Positions 8,529-15,776 of a DNA stretch of 64,000 nt are shown in pieces. The DNA is taken from assembly GCF_900170035.1 (NCBI RefSeq), contig NZ_LT828556.1, forward strand, positions 18,256 to 82,255, written 5' to 3'. Position 1 is the stretch's first letter, and every line of letters begins with the position of its first letter. This DNA is from Desulfamplus magnetovallimortis (lineage in GTDB: Bacteria > Desulfobacterota > Desulfobacteria > Desulfobacterales > Desulfobacteraceae). The translations under genes were made by a program, and so were the position numbers. The notes under the pieces were generated by a model. It was given only the letters and a program-made list of their open reading frames with translations. It ran no database searches and was not told the DNA's origin.

Positions 8529-8831
8529 TTAAACTGAAAATCCGTAATAGGTGCCATCGGAAAACTCTACATCAATACGCAGCTTACCGCCGGTCGCCTC
8601 GACATAGCGTTTAAGGGAGGAGAGCTTGAGATCACGACCAAACTTTTCCATGCCCGCAACCGTCGGTTGTTTCACACCAAGAGCCAGGGCGATCTCACCC
8701 TGGGTTTTGTTTGCATGTTCCCGCAGATCAGCCAAATGTATGCCCAACAGTATCTTTGCCGCTTTTTCTCGAGCATCGGCAACAACCTCAGGTTTTTCTG
8801 CCGCCAGCATTTGATCAAGAGTTTTTGCCAT
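8529..8831 (-). CDS. HigA-type antitoxin, XRE-family helix-turn-helix
   Basis: The 100-residue protein carries a helix-turn-helix of the XRE family (about residues 41-80) containing TQGEIALALGVKQPTVAGME. A short beta-rich tail follows. It is the second gene of a toxin-first type II toxin-antitoxin pair, the order typical of HigBA. By analogy it neutralises the toxin and represses the shared promoter at 9233-9261. A GTG at 8840 would overlap the toxin gene, but the ATG at 8831 is preceded by AAGGAG at optimal distance, within the last codons of the toxin gene. The two genes are therefore five bases apart and translationally coupled. Confidence 0.88.
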   Translation of the reverse strand: MAKTLDQMLAAEKPEVVADAREKAAKILLGIHLADLREHANKTQGEIALALGVKQPTVAGMEKFGRDLKLSSLKRYVEATGGKLRIDVEFSDGTYYGFSV

Positions 8832-8836
8832 AATCG

Positions 8837-9187
8837 TCACTCCTTTTTCAATTTTTCAAGGTGCGCTGTGAACTCACGATCAGCAATCGGGATCATTACC
8901 ATGTAAAATCGTTTTTCGTTTCCGGTCTTATTGCTGGCGCAAAGCAGAACGCCTCTTCGTTCAGGGTCAAACGCATAGAAGACTCTGATTGGCTCGCCCC
9001 TGCTCTGGATCCGCAGCTCTTTCATGTTGCTGTGACATGATTTTTTCACAGTGTCAGCGTAAGGTCTGGACAACATGGGACCTCTTTCTCGAAGCACTAA
9101 AAGCGATGCCAGCACATTTGCTCTATCAGTGTCACCCAAGGTATCGTACCACTCATCAAAAGTATCTGTCGTTTCGATTACCCACAT
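8837..9187 (-). CDS. HigB-like toxin of the RelE/Gp49 family
   Basis: The product, 116 residues from the ATG at 9187, matches the phage-derived Gp49-like/HigB group. It shows an N-terminal TFDEWYDTL helix, the central MKELRIQSRGEPIRVFYAFDP beta strands and a C-terminal lysine-rich helix (HLEKLKKE). Family members are mRNA interferases that cut ribosome-bound transcripts. The frame is open to an ATG at 9220, but homologues begin close to MWVIETTDTF and AAGG lies upstream of 9187, so the shorter form is preferred. The antitoxin gene follows five bases later on the same strand. The pair lies alone between repeats, consistent with horizontal mobility. Confidence 0.87.
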   Translation of the reverse strand: MWVIETTDTFDEWYDTLGDTDRANVLASLLVLRERGPMLSRPYADTVKKSCHSNMKELRIQSRGEPIRVFYAFDPERRGVLLCASNKTGNEKRFYMVMIPIADREFTAHLEKLKKE

Positions 9188-9232
9188 CACGAACCCACGC
9201 CTTATATTTTTTATCTGCACTATAGCTTAAAT

Positions 9233-9261
9233 ACTATATAGGCTTTAATCTATACAGTCAA
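9233..9261 (-). promoter_or_regulatory. Sigma-70 promoter of the higBA-type operon with probable operator
   Basis: On the minus strand TTGACT (9261-9256) is separated by exactly 17 bases from TATAGT (9238-9233). The -10 region overlaps an imperfect inverted repeat CTATAG...ACTATA (about 9221-9238), a plausible antitoxin binding site for autorepression. Confidence 0.7.
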
Positions 9262-9362
9262 GTAGCTATTTATGACTGGGCCTTCATTGGACAAGTTATT
9301 GAAAGTTATTGAAAATCTATTCCTTAAGGAGTGAGCACATAATAATTATCTCTTTTAAAGAA

Positions 9363-9397
9363 CGGGGACAGATTTGACATCTGTCCCCGCTGTTTTT
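9363..9397. terminator. Perfect hairpin CGGGGACAGAT/ATCTGTCCCCG
   Basis: An 11-bp perfect stem (9363-9373 and 9379-9389) encloses a five-base loop. It is followed by CTGTTTTT on the plus strand. On the minus strand it lies just downstream of the acyl-CoA synthetase gene, where the tail is only TTCTTT. It may serve as that gene's terminator. The GGGGACAGA motif also resembles REP-type palindromes. Confidence 0.55.
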
Positions 9398-9449
9398 CAG
9401 GCCATAAAATCCCTTAACTCAACAGTATGATGTAAGGGACTGCTTGATG

Positions 9450-11219
9450 TTACTCTTTGGATTTTGAACTGAGTTCTGGAAAATCCCAGTAGAAGAATTC
9501 ATTATCCTTGGCTCCTCCCCCTTTATCCTGGCGAGCCACTTCATTCTCCCTCAATTCAATTCTGCGTATTTTGCCACTTATGGTCTTAGGTACTTCTGTG
9601 ACAAATTCAATGATCCTTGGAATCTTGAATTTTGCAAGTATGCTTATGGAGTGCTGGAAAAGCTCAAGTGCAAGCTCTTTTGAAGGGGTGTATCCCTTAT
9701 TAAGGATAACATATGCCTTGACAAGCTGATGGCGTTTTGGGTCAGGTGTTCCAATTACAGCAGCCTCATTTACAGATGCATGTTCCACAAGAGCACTTTC
9801 AACCTCAAAGGGCCCAACCCTGTAATCAGAGGATTTAATAACGTCATCTGCTCTTCCCACAAACCACCAGTATCCGTTTGCGTCCATGGATGCTCTATCA
9901 CCTGTGTAATAGTAGTTACCCACAAAGACACTTGCCATTTTTTCAGGATTGCCAATGTACTCGGTAAAAAGTCCGATTGGTCTCCATTTATCAAGTTTTA
10001 CAACAATGTGGCCTGGCTCGTCAGGAACAGTTATCTCGTTACCTTCATCGTCAACAAGAGCCACATCATACATAAATGATGGATAGCCAAAGGAGCCGCT
10101 TCGCATTTTACCGGCCATCCAGGGTGGGTTGCCTATCATTGCAGTGGATTCTGTCTGGCCATAAAAATCCCTGATCTCTGTACCGGTAAGTTTTTTCCAC
10201 TGGCTTATTACTTCAGGGTTGAGAGGTTCTCCGGCCCCTATTGACTGGCGAAGGGCTGAAAGGTCAAGTACTGACATATCCTGGTTGATGAACATTCTCC
10301 ATGCGGTTGGAGGAGCGCAGAATACACTTACCTTGTGGGTTGCCACAGCTTCCAAGTATAGTGCGCCGTCAAGTACTGTAAAGTTAAAGCCTGTAGCTGT
10401 TGCTCCTACATTAAGGGGAGCAAAAAAGCTGCTCCATGCCCACTTTGCCCATCCAGGTGCGCTCAGGTTGTGATGAACATCATCTGGCCGTATGCCGGTC
10501 ATGACAGATGTTGAAAGATGTCCTATGGGGTATGAGGCTGCTGTGTGTCCAACTTTTTTGGGAAGCCCTGTTGTTCCTGATGTAAAGAAGCAGAAAAGAA
10601 GGTCATCTGACTTTGTCTTTGCAGCATCTGCCTCTTTGGCTTCTTTTTCAAGTGCGCTATAGTTTGTCCACCCTTCTGCTGTTTTATCACCAAGGAGAAT
10701 CTTGATTTTTGGTTTTACTCCTGTGGCGTTTATTGCTTCATCCATAAGGTCTGTGTAGATATCTGCACATATGATTGAATCAGGAGCATATGACTCAAAA
10801 CGGAACTGAAGCTCCCGCATGGTCATTGTTGTTGCTGTGGGTACGGTGACAAGTCCCCCTTTTACACCAGCATAGCTTGCAAACCATGTTTCAGGAACAA
10901 TGGGAACCATCATGTAAAGGTTGTCACCTTTAGCAACTCCAGCGTTTCTGAGGGCATTGAGGCATTGGTTTCCATTGGCCGCAAATTCGCTGTATGTAAA
11001 TTTTCTTACATCCTTGGTGGCAATGTCAGTCCATATCAGTGCGGTGTTATCCCCCCGCTCCTTGACGTGCAACTCCTCGAAAACTTCTTCAGCCCAGTTA
11101 AAGTACTCCGGCAGTTCCATGAAGTTCAGTGTCTCAAAGAATGCTTTGGCAGCAGCTTCCTTTTTCTCATTGTCCTCCATCATGTTAAGTTCCATTACGT
11201 CGCGGTATAACTTTTTCAT
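9450..11219 (-). CDS. AMP-forming acyl-CoA synthetase
   Basis: This ANL-superfamily enzyme of about 589 residues activates a carboxylic acid with ATP and CoA. Visible motifs are the phosphate loop FFTSGTTGLPKKVGHT, the adenine-binding DFYGQTES, the YYTGDRASMDANGYWWFVGRADDVIKS hinge region and the catalytic lysine segment PKTISGKIRR near the C-terminus. The overall sequence resembles the medium-chain (MACS-like) group more than acetyl-CoA synthetase, but the substrate is not certain. Two in-frame ATGs lie at 11225 and 11219. AGGAG is eight bases before 11219 and only two before 11225, so 11219 is chosen. With the acyl-CoA dehydrogenase and TetR gene upstream on the same strand it looks like a fatty-acid oxidation group. 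Confidence 0.9.
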   Translation of the reverse strand: MKKLYRDVMELNMMEDNEKKEAAAKAFFETLNFMELPEYFNWAEEVFEELHVKERGDNTALIWTDIATKDVRKFTYSEFAANGNQCLNALRNAGVAKGDNLYMMVPIVPETWFASYAGVKGGLVTVPTATTMTMRELQFRFESYAPDSIICADIYTDLMDEAINATGVKPKIKILLGDKTAEGWTNYSALEKEAKEADAAKTKSDDLLFCFFTSGTTGLPKKVGHTAASYPIGHLSTSVMTGIRPDDVHHNLSAPGWAKWAWSSFFAPLNVGATATGFNFTVLDGALYLEAVATHKVSVFCAPPTAWRMFINQDMSVLDLSALRQSIGAGEPLNPEVISQWKKLTGTEIRDFYGQTESTAMIGNPPWMAGKMRSGSFGYPSFMYDVALVDDEGNEITVPDEPGHIVVKLDKWRPIGLFTEYIGNPEKMASVFVGNYYYTGDRASMDANGYWWFVGRADDVIKSSDYRVGPFEVESALVEHASVNEAAVIGTPDPKRHQLVKAYVILNKGYTPSKELALELFQHSISILAKFKIPRIIEFVTEVPKTISGKIRRIELRENEVARQDKGGGAKDNEFFYWDFPELSSKSKE

Positions 11220-11284
11220 GGTCATTGCTCCTGTTAAAAGTGGAAATTTAGTTAGATATGTTTTTTGGGTAATCCATTTTCACG

Positions 11285-11354
11285 GTAAACAGGCATGATT
11301 GATTACGTATCAATCATCCCCAAATATAAAAATGATAGTCATTTTCACGGTAAA
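11285..11354 (+). repeat. Interspersed repeat, GTATCAATCA...CACGGTAAA family
   Basis: The sequence runs from GTAAACAGGCATGATTGATTACG through CCCCAAATATAAAAATGATAG to TTTTCACGGTAAAG and closely matches 4531-4599. It lies upstream of the synthetase gene. Confidence 0.8.
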
Positions 11355-11608
11355 GAAAATGGTTTAGATGTACACAGGCGATTCGGGAATACTAATTGAT
11401 GCAGTTTTACATTATACTTTGCATGCAGTGATCTTGCCTAACGAGCGCTCAGTCTAAACTTTCTGCAATGGATATAGATTAATCATGTTCTTTTTGTCAA
11501 AGACTTTTTTTGTAAATTTCTTTTTTTTCATGAAAAAGATACGGTGATTTGAAAATAAGCCGGCCGCGCTATGATTTTTGGGTCTGATAATATGTGACAC
11601 GCAAAACA

Positions 11609-11653
11609 AAAACCCCCTTTGTCTATCCATATCTGATAAACAAAGGGGGTTTT
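11609..11653 (-). terminator. Strong bidirectional-looking terminator after the acyl-CoA dehydrogenase gene
   Basis: Thirteen paired bases (11609-11621 with 11641-11653) bring together AAAACCCCCTTTG and CAAAGGGGGTTTT. On the minus strand the stem is followed by a TTTTTGTTTTG tail, as expected for the dehydrogenase transcript. The A and T runs at both ends could allow function in either direction. Confidence 0.8.
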
Positions 11654-11712
11654 AAAAAAGAAGGAATTGATTTTACATCTGCCTTTTTATCAGCGTCAAG
11701 CTGAAGGTAATC

Positions 11713-11771
11713 GAGCATTATTGTATATCAATTATCCCCAAATATAAAAATGATATTTGTTTTCACGGTAA
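11713..11771 (+). repeat. Diverged copy of the GTATCAATCA...CACGGTAAA repeat
   Basis: The core CCCCAAATATAAAAATGAT and the end TTTTCACGGTAAA are retained, but the first third is diverged. It touches the 3' end of the acyl-CoA dehydrogenase gene. Confidence 0.7.
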
Positions 11772-11775
11772 AAAG

Positions 11776-13587
11776 TTACATTGCAAAGGCATCTTCTGGA
11801 AATTCCATGATTGCTGTGATATTTGACTGTATGGCATCCATTTTGCCAAGGGTTGAAGGCAGCACATATGTGATGAAGTACTGGGCAGTTTTAACCTGAC
11901 CCTGGTAGAAGGCAAGATCCTTTTTCTTTGCTTTTTCGATTTTGGGGGCAGCAACCACAGCTCTCCAAAGCTCAAACCATGCCATGCAGACATCGCCGCA
12001 GATATCAAGGAACGGGTGTGCAGTTGCAAAGGCATCCAGAACCTTTTCAGACATTGCATTCATGCCCATGTGCATTGCAACTTCACCAAGACGGTTGACA
12101 GCCTTTTCAACTTTTGCTGCCATATCTGCAAGTATTTCGATCTCTTTTGCAGCAGCAATTGTGCGGTTCATCTCACCAAGCAGATCCATGAAATGTTTGC
12201 CTTTGTTCATTCCAAGTTTTCTTCCCAGAAGATCCATTGCCTGAATACCGTTGGTTCCTTCATAGATGCTTGTGATCTTGCAGTCACGCAGAAGTCTTTC
12301 CTGTGGATACTCCTGTATATATCCATATCCGCCATATACCTGAATACCCTGTGTGCAGACATCAAAGGATCTGTCTGTGCAGTATGCTTTCAGGATTGGT
12401 GTCATAAGTTCAATAAGACCTTGGTATTTTGCCTTTTTCTTCTCATCCTCTGTGACCTTTGCCTTATCAAAAAGGTATCCCACATAGTAGATAAGTGTTC
12501 TCATGCCATCAACATATGCCTTCATGGAGATGAGCTGGCGCTTTACATCAGGGTGTTTGATAATGGTAACAGATTCAGGATTCTTGTCAAACATCTTCAT
12601 GAGATCAGTACCCTGTACCCTTTGCCTTGCGTAGTTTACGGCATTGATATAGGAAGCTGTGGCAAATCCAAATCCCTGAAGTCCTGTGCCAAGGCGGGCT
12701 TCATTCATCATTACAAACATGGCTTTCATGCCTTTGTTCTCTTCTCCAAGAAGCTCTCCTATGCAGTTTCCTTTAGAGCCAAAGGACAAAGATGCCGTGC
12801 TGTTTCCGTGAAGTCCCATTTTCTCTTCAATACCTGTACACTCAACATCGTTTCTCTCTCCAGGACTTCCATCTTCATTTATTCTATATTTGGGAACCAG
12901 GAAAAGAGATATTCCTTTTGTTCCGGCAGGAGCGCCTTCAATTCTGGCAAGTACAGGGTGAATTATATTTTCGGTCAGGTCGTGATCACCGCCGGAGATG
13001 AATATCTTGTTGCCGGTGATTGAGTATGTGCCGTCTTCGTTTTTCTTTGCAGATGTGGTAAGTGCTCCTACATCAGAGCCAGCTTCAGGCTCTGTGAGAC
13101 ACATGGTTCCTGCCCATTTGCCGGTGTAGAGGTTTTTAAGATATTTTTTCTTCTGCTCTTCGGTTCCAAACTCTTCAACAAGTTTGCCGGCACCATGTGT
13201 AAGACCAGGATACATCAGAAATGAGCAGTTTGCTCCGGTGAACATCTCTGCTGCTGCCATGGAGAGAACCTTGGGCATTCCCTGTCCGCCATATTCAGGA
13301 TCATCACACACAGCCACCCACTCACCTTCACAGAAAAGCTTGTATGCACGACGATATGTTTCAGGAGGAGAGACCTGGCCGTTTTCCAGAACGCATCCAT
13401 TATGGTCACCATCTTCCTGGGTAGGAAGTATCTCCTTGATTGCAAGGTTCCTTGCTTCTGTTACCACCATATCAATGGTTTTTTTATTGAAATCCTCAAA
13501 AGCTTCATGTTTTGAAAGCTCTGCCACATTAAGAACTTCGTGAAGCAAAAAATCCTGATCCCGTCTGTCTGCGATTGATTGAGCCAT
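11776..13587 (-). CDS. Acyl-CoA dehydrogenase with C-terminal extension
   Basis: The 603-residue flavoprotein is longer than the usual 380-400 residues, as in the subgroup with an extra C-terminal helical domain (about residues 470-600). The FAD and substrate motifs include MCLTEPEAGSDVGAL and GNKIFISGGDHD. The catalytic glutamate segment IYEGTNGIQAMDLLGRKL follows YGGYGYIQEYP near residue 430. It would oxidise acyl-CoA to enoyl-CoA in the cytoplasm, passing electrons to ETF. AGGAG eight bases before the ATG supports the start. The TetR gene lies 80 bases upstream on the same strand and the synthetase gene downstream, so a shared role in fatty acid or aromatic acid breakdown is likely. The 335-residue antisense frame is a shadow. 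Confidence 0.92.
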   Translation of the reverse strand: MAQSIADRRDQDFLLHEVLNVAELSKHEAFEDFNKKTIDMVVTEARNLAIKEILPTQEDGDHNGCVLENGQVSPPETYRRAYKLFCEGEWVAVCDDPEYGGQGMPKVLSMAAAEMFTGANCSFLMYPGLTHGAGKLVEEFGTEEQKKKYLKNLYTGKWAGTMCLTEPEAGSDVGALTTSAKKNEDGTYSITGNKIFISGGDHDLTENIIHPVLARIEGAPAGTKGISLFLVPKYRINEDGSPGERNDVECTGIEEKMGLHGNSTASLSFGSKGNCIGELLGEENKGMKAMFVMMNEARLGTGLQGFGFATASYINAVNYARQRVQGTDLMKMFDKNPESVTIIKHPDVKRQLISMKAYVDGMRTLIYYVGYLFDKAKVTEDEKKKAKYQGLIELMTPILKAYCTDRSFDVCTQGIQVYGGYGYIQEYPQERLLRDCKITSIYEGTNGIQAMDLLGRKLGMNKGKHFMDLLGEMNRTIAAAKEIEILADMAAKVEKAVNRLGEVAMHMGMNAMSEKVLDAFATAHPFLDICGDVCMAWFELWRAVVAAPKIEKAKKKDLAFYQGQVKTAQYFITYVLPSTLGKMDAIQSNITAIMEFPEDAFAM

Positions 13588-13667
13588 TTTTCATTCTCCT
13601 GTGATTTTATTAGTTATATTAATCAAAAATACCTGAATAAAAAGTACTATTTAAGATGTGCGGGAGT

Positions 13668-14420
13668 CTATCTTGTTGCAATACCGCTCATCAACATTTC
13701 AAAAATCATATCAAGCCTGTTTTTCAGGGCATCTTCGTGACTGCCTGCTTTATCAATATCGTCTTTGTTTGTGCCGTGGTCTCTGGTTGTATTGTTTGTT
13801 ATATTATTGATGTCTCTGATGTCGCTATTTGCTATGTGATTATCGTCTCTGCTTTCAATGTTTTCCCCTGACTCCTTGTCATTTCCAAATATTGCAGCCC
13901 ATGCAACAGCATGTGTCATTTCTGAAAAAAGCATGGCCATCTCCCTTGCAGGATATGGTTTGAATTCACTCTCTCCGCCCTGCTCAAATATTTTTTGAAA
14001 CAAGGCGATCTCTTTTTCGTGCATACGGTTGACCTTCTCGTTTAACTTCGGAACAACCACAGCATCAATGGTGCTTCTTTCTGAGATATATATACGAATG
14101 AAATCACTGTTTAGTCTGTAAAAAGATGCCTTTGCAAAAAAACACTCCCTTAGCTTTTCTCTTGCTGACAGCTCTTTTCGGGTGCTTATTTCAAAAAAAA
14201 TCTGTCCCAGCCTGTGAACCCTCTCCATTACAAGATCATGGTAAATCTGCTTTTTGCTGGAGAAATACTTGTATATTGTTCCAAGGGGATACTGGGACTC
14301 CTGACTTATCTGTGCCATGGTGGTACCATGGAATCCCTGGGTGGCAAATATGGATAGAGCTGACTTAAGTATCTCTTCGCGTCTTCTCTGGTCATCCCTT
14401 TCCTTGCGTGATATGGTCAT
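13668..14420 (-). CDS. TetR/AcrR family transcriptional regulator
   Basis: The N-terminal 60 residues form a TetR helix-turn-helix: REEILKSALSIFATQGFHGTTMAQISQ and PLGTIYKYFSSKKQIYHDLV. The ligand-binding domain is helical up to about residue 180. Between about residues 183 and 225 lies an odd stretch rich in Asp, Asn, Ile and Thr (SRDDNHIANSDIRDINN...), and then the last helix resumes (LKNRLDMIFEML). That stretch looks like an inserted low-complexity loop. Many TetR proteins beside acyl-CoA genes respond to acyl-CoA. The palindrome at 14449-14464 over its own promoter suggests autoregulation, and the downstream dehydrogenase and synthetase genes are likely targets. Both points are inference. 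Confidence 0.9.
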   Translation of the reverse strand: MTISRKERDDQRRREEILKSALSIFATQGFHGTTMAQISQESQYPLGTIYKYFSSKKQIYHDLVMERVHRLGQIFFEISTRKELSAREKLRECFFAKASFYRLNSDFIRIYISERSTIDAVVVPKLNEKVNRMHEKEIALFQKIFEQGGESEFKPYPAREMAMLFSEMTHAVAWAAIFGNDKESGENIESRDDNHIANSDIRDINNITNNTTRDHGTNKDDIDKAGSHEDALKNRLDMIFEMLMSGIATR

Positions 14421-14448
14421 TATAAAGTCTCCATGATAATTTCAATTT

Positions 14449-14486
14449 TAGAATTGACATTCTAATGAAATGGGGTAAGATGTCAA
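14449..14486 (-). promoter_or_regulatory. Promoter of the tetR-type gene with overlapping palindromic operators
   Basis: On the minus strand TTGACA (14486-14481) is followed after 16 bases by TAGAAT (14464-14459). The -10 box is one arm of the perfect inverted repeat TAGAAT-TGAC-ATTCTA (14449-14464). A second inverted pair, TTGACAT (from 14454) and ATGTCAA (to about 14486), brackets the region. This suits binding by the TetR protein itself and could also affect the divergent dus gene. Confidence 0.65.
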
Positions 14487-14569
14487 GTAATTTTTTAGAA
14501 CCTCAAAAAAAAGAGTGACATGACAGTCAATCGACAACAGAATACAAAGCGGTTTTGAAGGAGGGGAGA

Positions 14570-15583
14570 GTGACCCATGAGATCATACTGGCACCATTGC
14601 AGGGATATACTGATGCGGTTTTCAGGGATATCTATTTTCGCCATTTTGATGGTATAGAGAGTGCGATGGCTCCTTTTATATCAACAATGGGAGAGCATCG
14701 TCTCAATTTATCCCGTTTAAAGGATATTTTGCCGGAAAACAATTCTCACGCCAGGGAGCTTATACCCCAGATACTTGGCAATGTTGCAGGGGACTTTCTT
14801 TTTCTTGCAAAGGAGATTGAAGCCCTTGGATATGATATTGTCAACTGGAACATGGGATGTCCCCACTCCAAGGTGGCAAAAAAAAAGCGGGGTTCCGGAA
14901 TGCTGCCATGGCCGGGCATGGTGGACGAGCTTCTGGCTTCTGTTTTTGAAGAGCTTCCATGCAGATTATCCATAAAACTTCGCCTTGGGCGTCATGACAG
15001 GGAAGAAATTCTGCGTCTTCTGCCTGTTTTTGAAAAATATCCCATTGAAGAGCTGATTGTTCATCCCAGAACAGGAGTTCAGATGTACACAGGAAAAGCT
15101 GATCTTGATTATTTCAGGGTAGTTTCAGACAACACTTCTCATAATCTTGTCTATAACGGAGATATTGTCTCCTTGAGATTTTTTGAGGATGTTGCATGTC
15201 GTTTTTCCTCAATAAAAAGATTCATGATTGGCAGAGGAGTTCTTGCAAATCCCTTTCTCCCTTCAGAGATAAAAGGCAATGTCCGCAAAAAGGAAGATGA
15301 TCTTGATAAAATAAAAATGTTTCATGATGAGCTTTTTGATGCTTATTCACAAAAATTTTATGGTCCGGTGCATGTTACCGGACGAATGAAGGGATTTTGG
15401 GGATATATGGGACCATCTTTTCCGGAGAGCCGCAAGTTCATAAAGAGGATGCTCAAGGCAAAGGGCAGGGAAGATTATCGTTCGGCAGCAGAGCTTTTTT
15501 TTCAACAAAGCCTGTTTTTCTGCCGCCTGAATAGTGTTCTTTCAAGGTTTGATTGTCGGGTAGAAAATGTCTTGAACCTTTGA
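14570..15583 (+). CDS. tRNA-dihydrouridine synthase family protein
   Basis: The protein (about 337 residues) is an FMN-dependent TIM barrel that reduces uridines in the tRNA D-loop. It shows ILAPLQGYTDAVFR at the start, the catalytic-cysteine motif NWNMGCPHSKVAKKKRGSGM, the SIKLRLG strand, IVHPRTGVQMYTGKAD and the phosphate-binding MIGRGVLANPFL. A TTG at 14555 is in frame, but AAGGAGG at 14558-14564 points to the GTG at 14570 as the true start. The last 15 codons and the stop codon are part of an 89-bp interspersed repeat (15535-15623), so the natural C-terminus has been replaced or extended by repeat sequence. It is divergent from the TetR gene. Confidence 0.9.
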   Translation: MTHEIILAPLQGYTDAVFRDIYFRHFDGIESAMAPFISTMGEHRLNLSRLKDILPENNSHARELIPQILGNVAGDFLFLAKEIEALGYDIVNWNMGCPHSKVAKKKRGSGMLPWPGMVDELLASVFEELPCRLSIKLRLGRHDREEILRLLPVFEKYPIEELIVHPRTGVQMYTGKADLDYFRVVSDNTSHNLVYNGDIVSLRFFEDVACRFSSIKRFMIGRGVLANPFLPSEIKGNVRKKEDDLDKIKMFHDELFDAYSQKFYGPVHVTGRMKGFWGYMGPSFPESRKFIKRMLKAKGREDYRSAAELFFQQSLFFCRLNSVLSRFDCRVENVLNL

Positions 15584-15623
15584 AAAGCCTTAAAAGTCAC
15601 CCGACAGTTTAAACTTGAAGAAG
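15535..15623 (+). repeat. 89-bp palindromic interspersed repeat overlapping the dus 3' end (copy 1)
   Basis: It begins TGTTCTTTCAAGGTTTGATT and ends CAGTTTAAACTTGAAGAAG. The outer arms TTCAAGGTTT...TCGGGT and ACCCGA...AAACTTGAA are inverted. Copies lie at 21354-21442 (same orientation) and 28084-28172 (reverse), each about 89 bp and nearly identical. The first 49 bases are translated as the dus C-terminus. Confidence 0.88.
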
Positions 15624-15670
15624 CAATAGCTTTTTTTCAAACCTGAAATCTCAAAGTTGACATTTTGTCT

Positions 15671-15732
15671 ATCCTTCTGTTTCAGACACTGTTGACAAGG
15701 CTTACAAGATCATAGGTGTCGATTTTGAAAAT
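15671..15732 (+). repeat. Solo right end of the TCTGAATCAGGATAG repeat
   Basis: The stretch TTCAGACACTGTTGACAAGG, CTTACAAGATCATAGG and TGTCGATTTTGA matches the right end of the element at 45179-45354. It lies in the 193-base spacer before the next gene. Confidence 0.7.
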
Positions 15733-15776
15733 AAACATTATCAGTAAATAATAAACATTAAAGGAGATTAATACAG

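Noticed and set aside
12016-13023. 335-residue open frame on the plus strand
   Set aside because: It runs antisense within the well-supported acyl-CoA dehydrogenase gene and encodes cysteine-rich non-domain sequence typical of a shadow frame.
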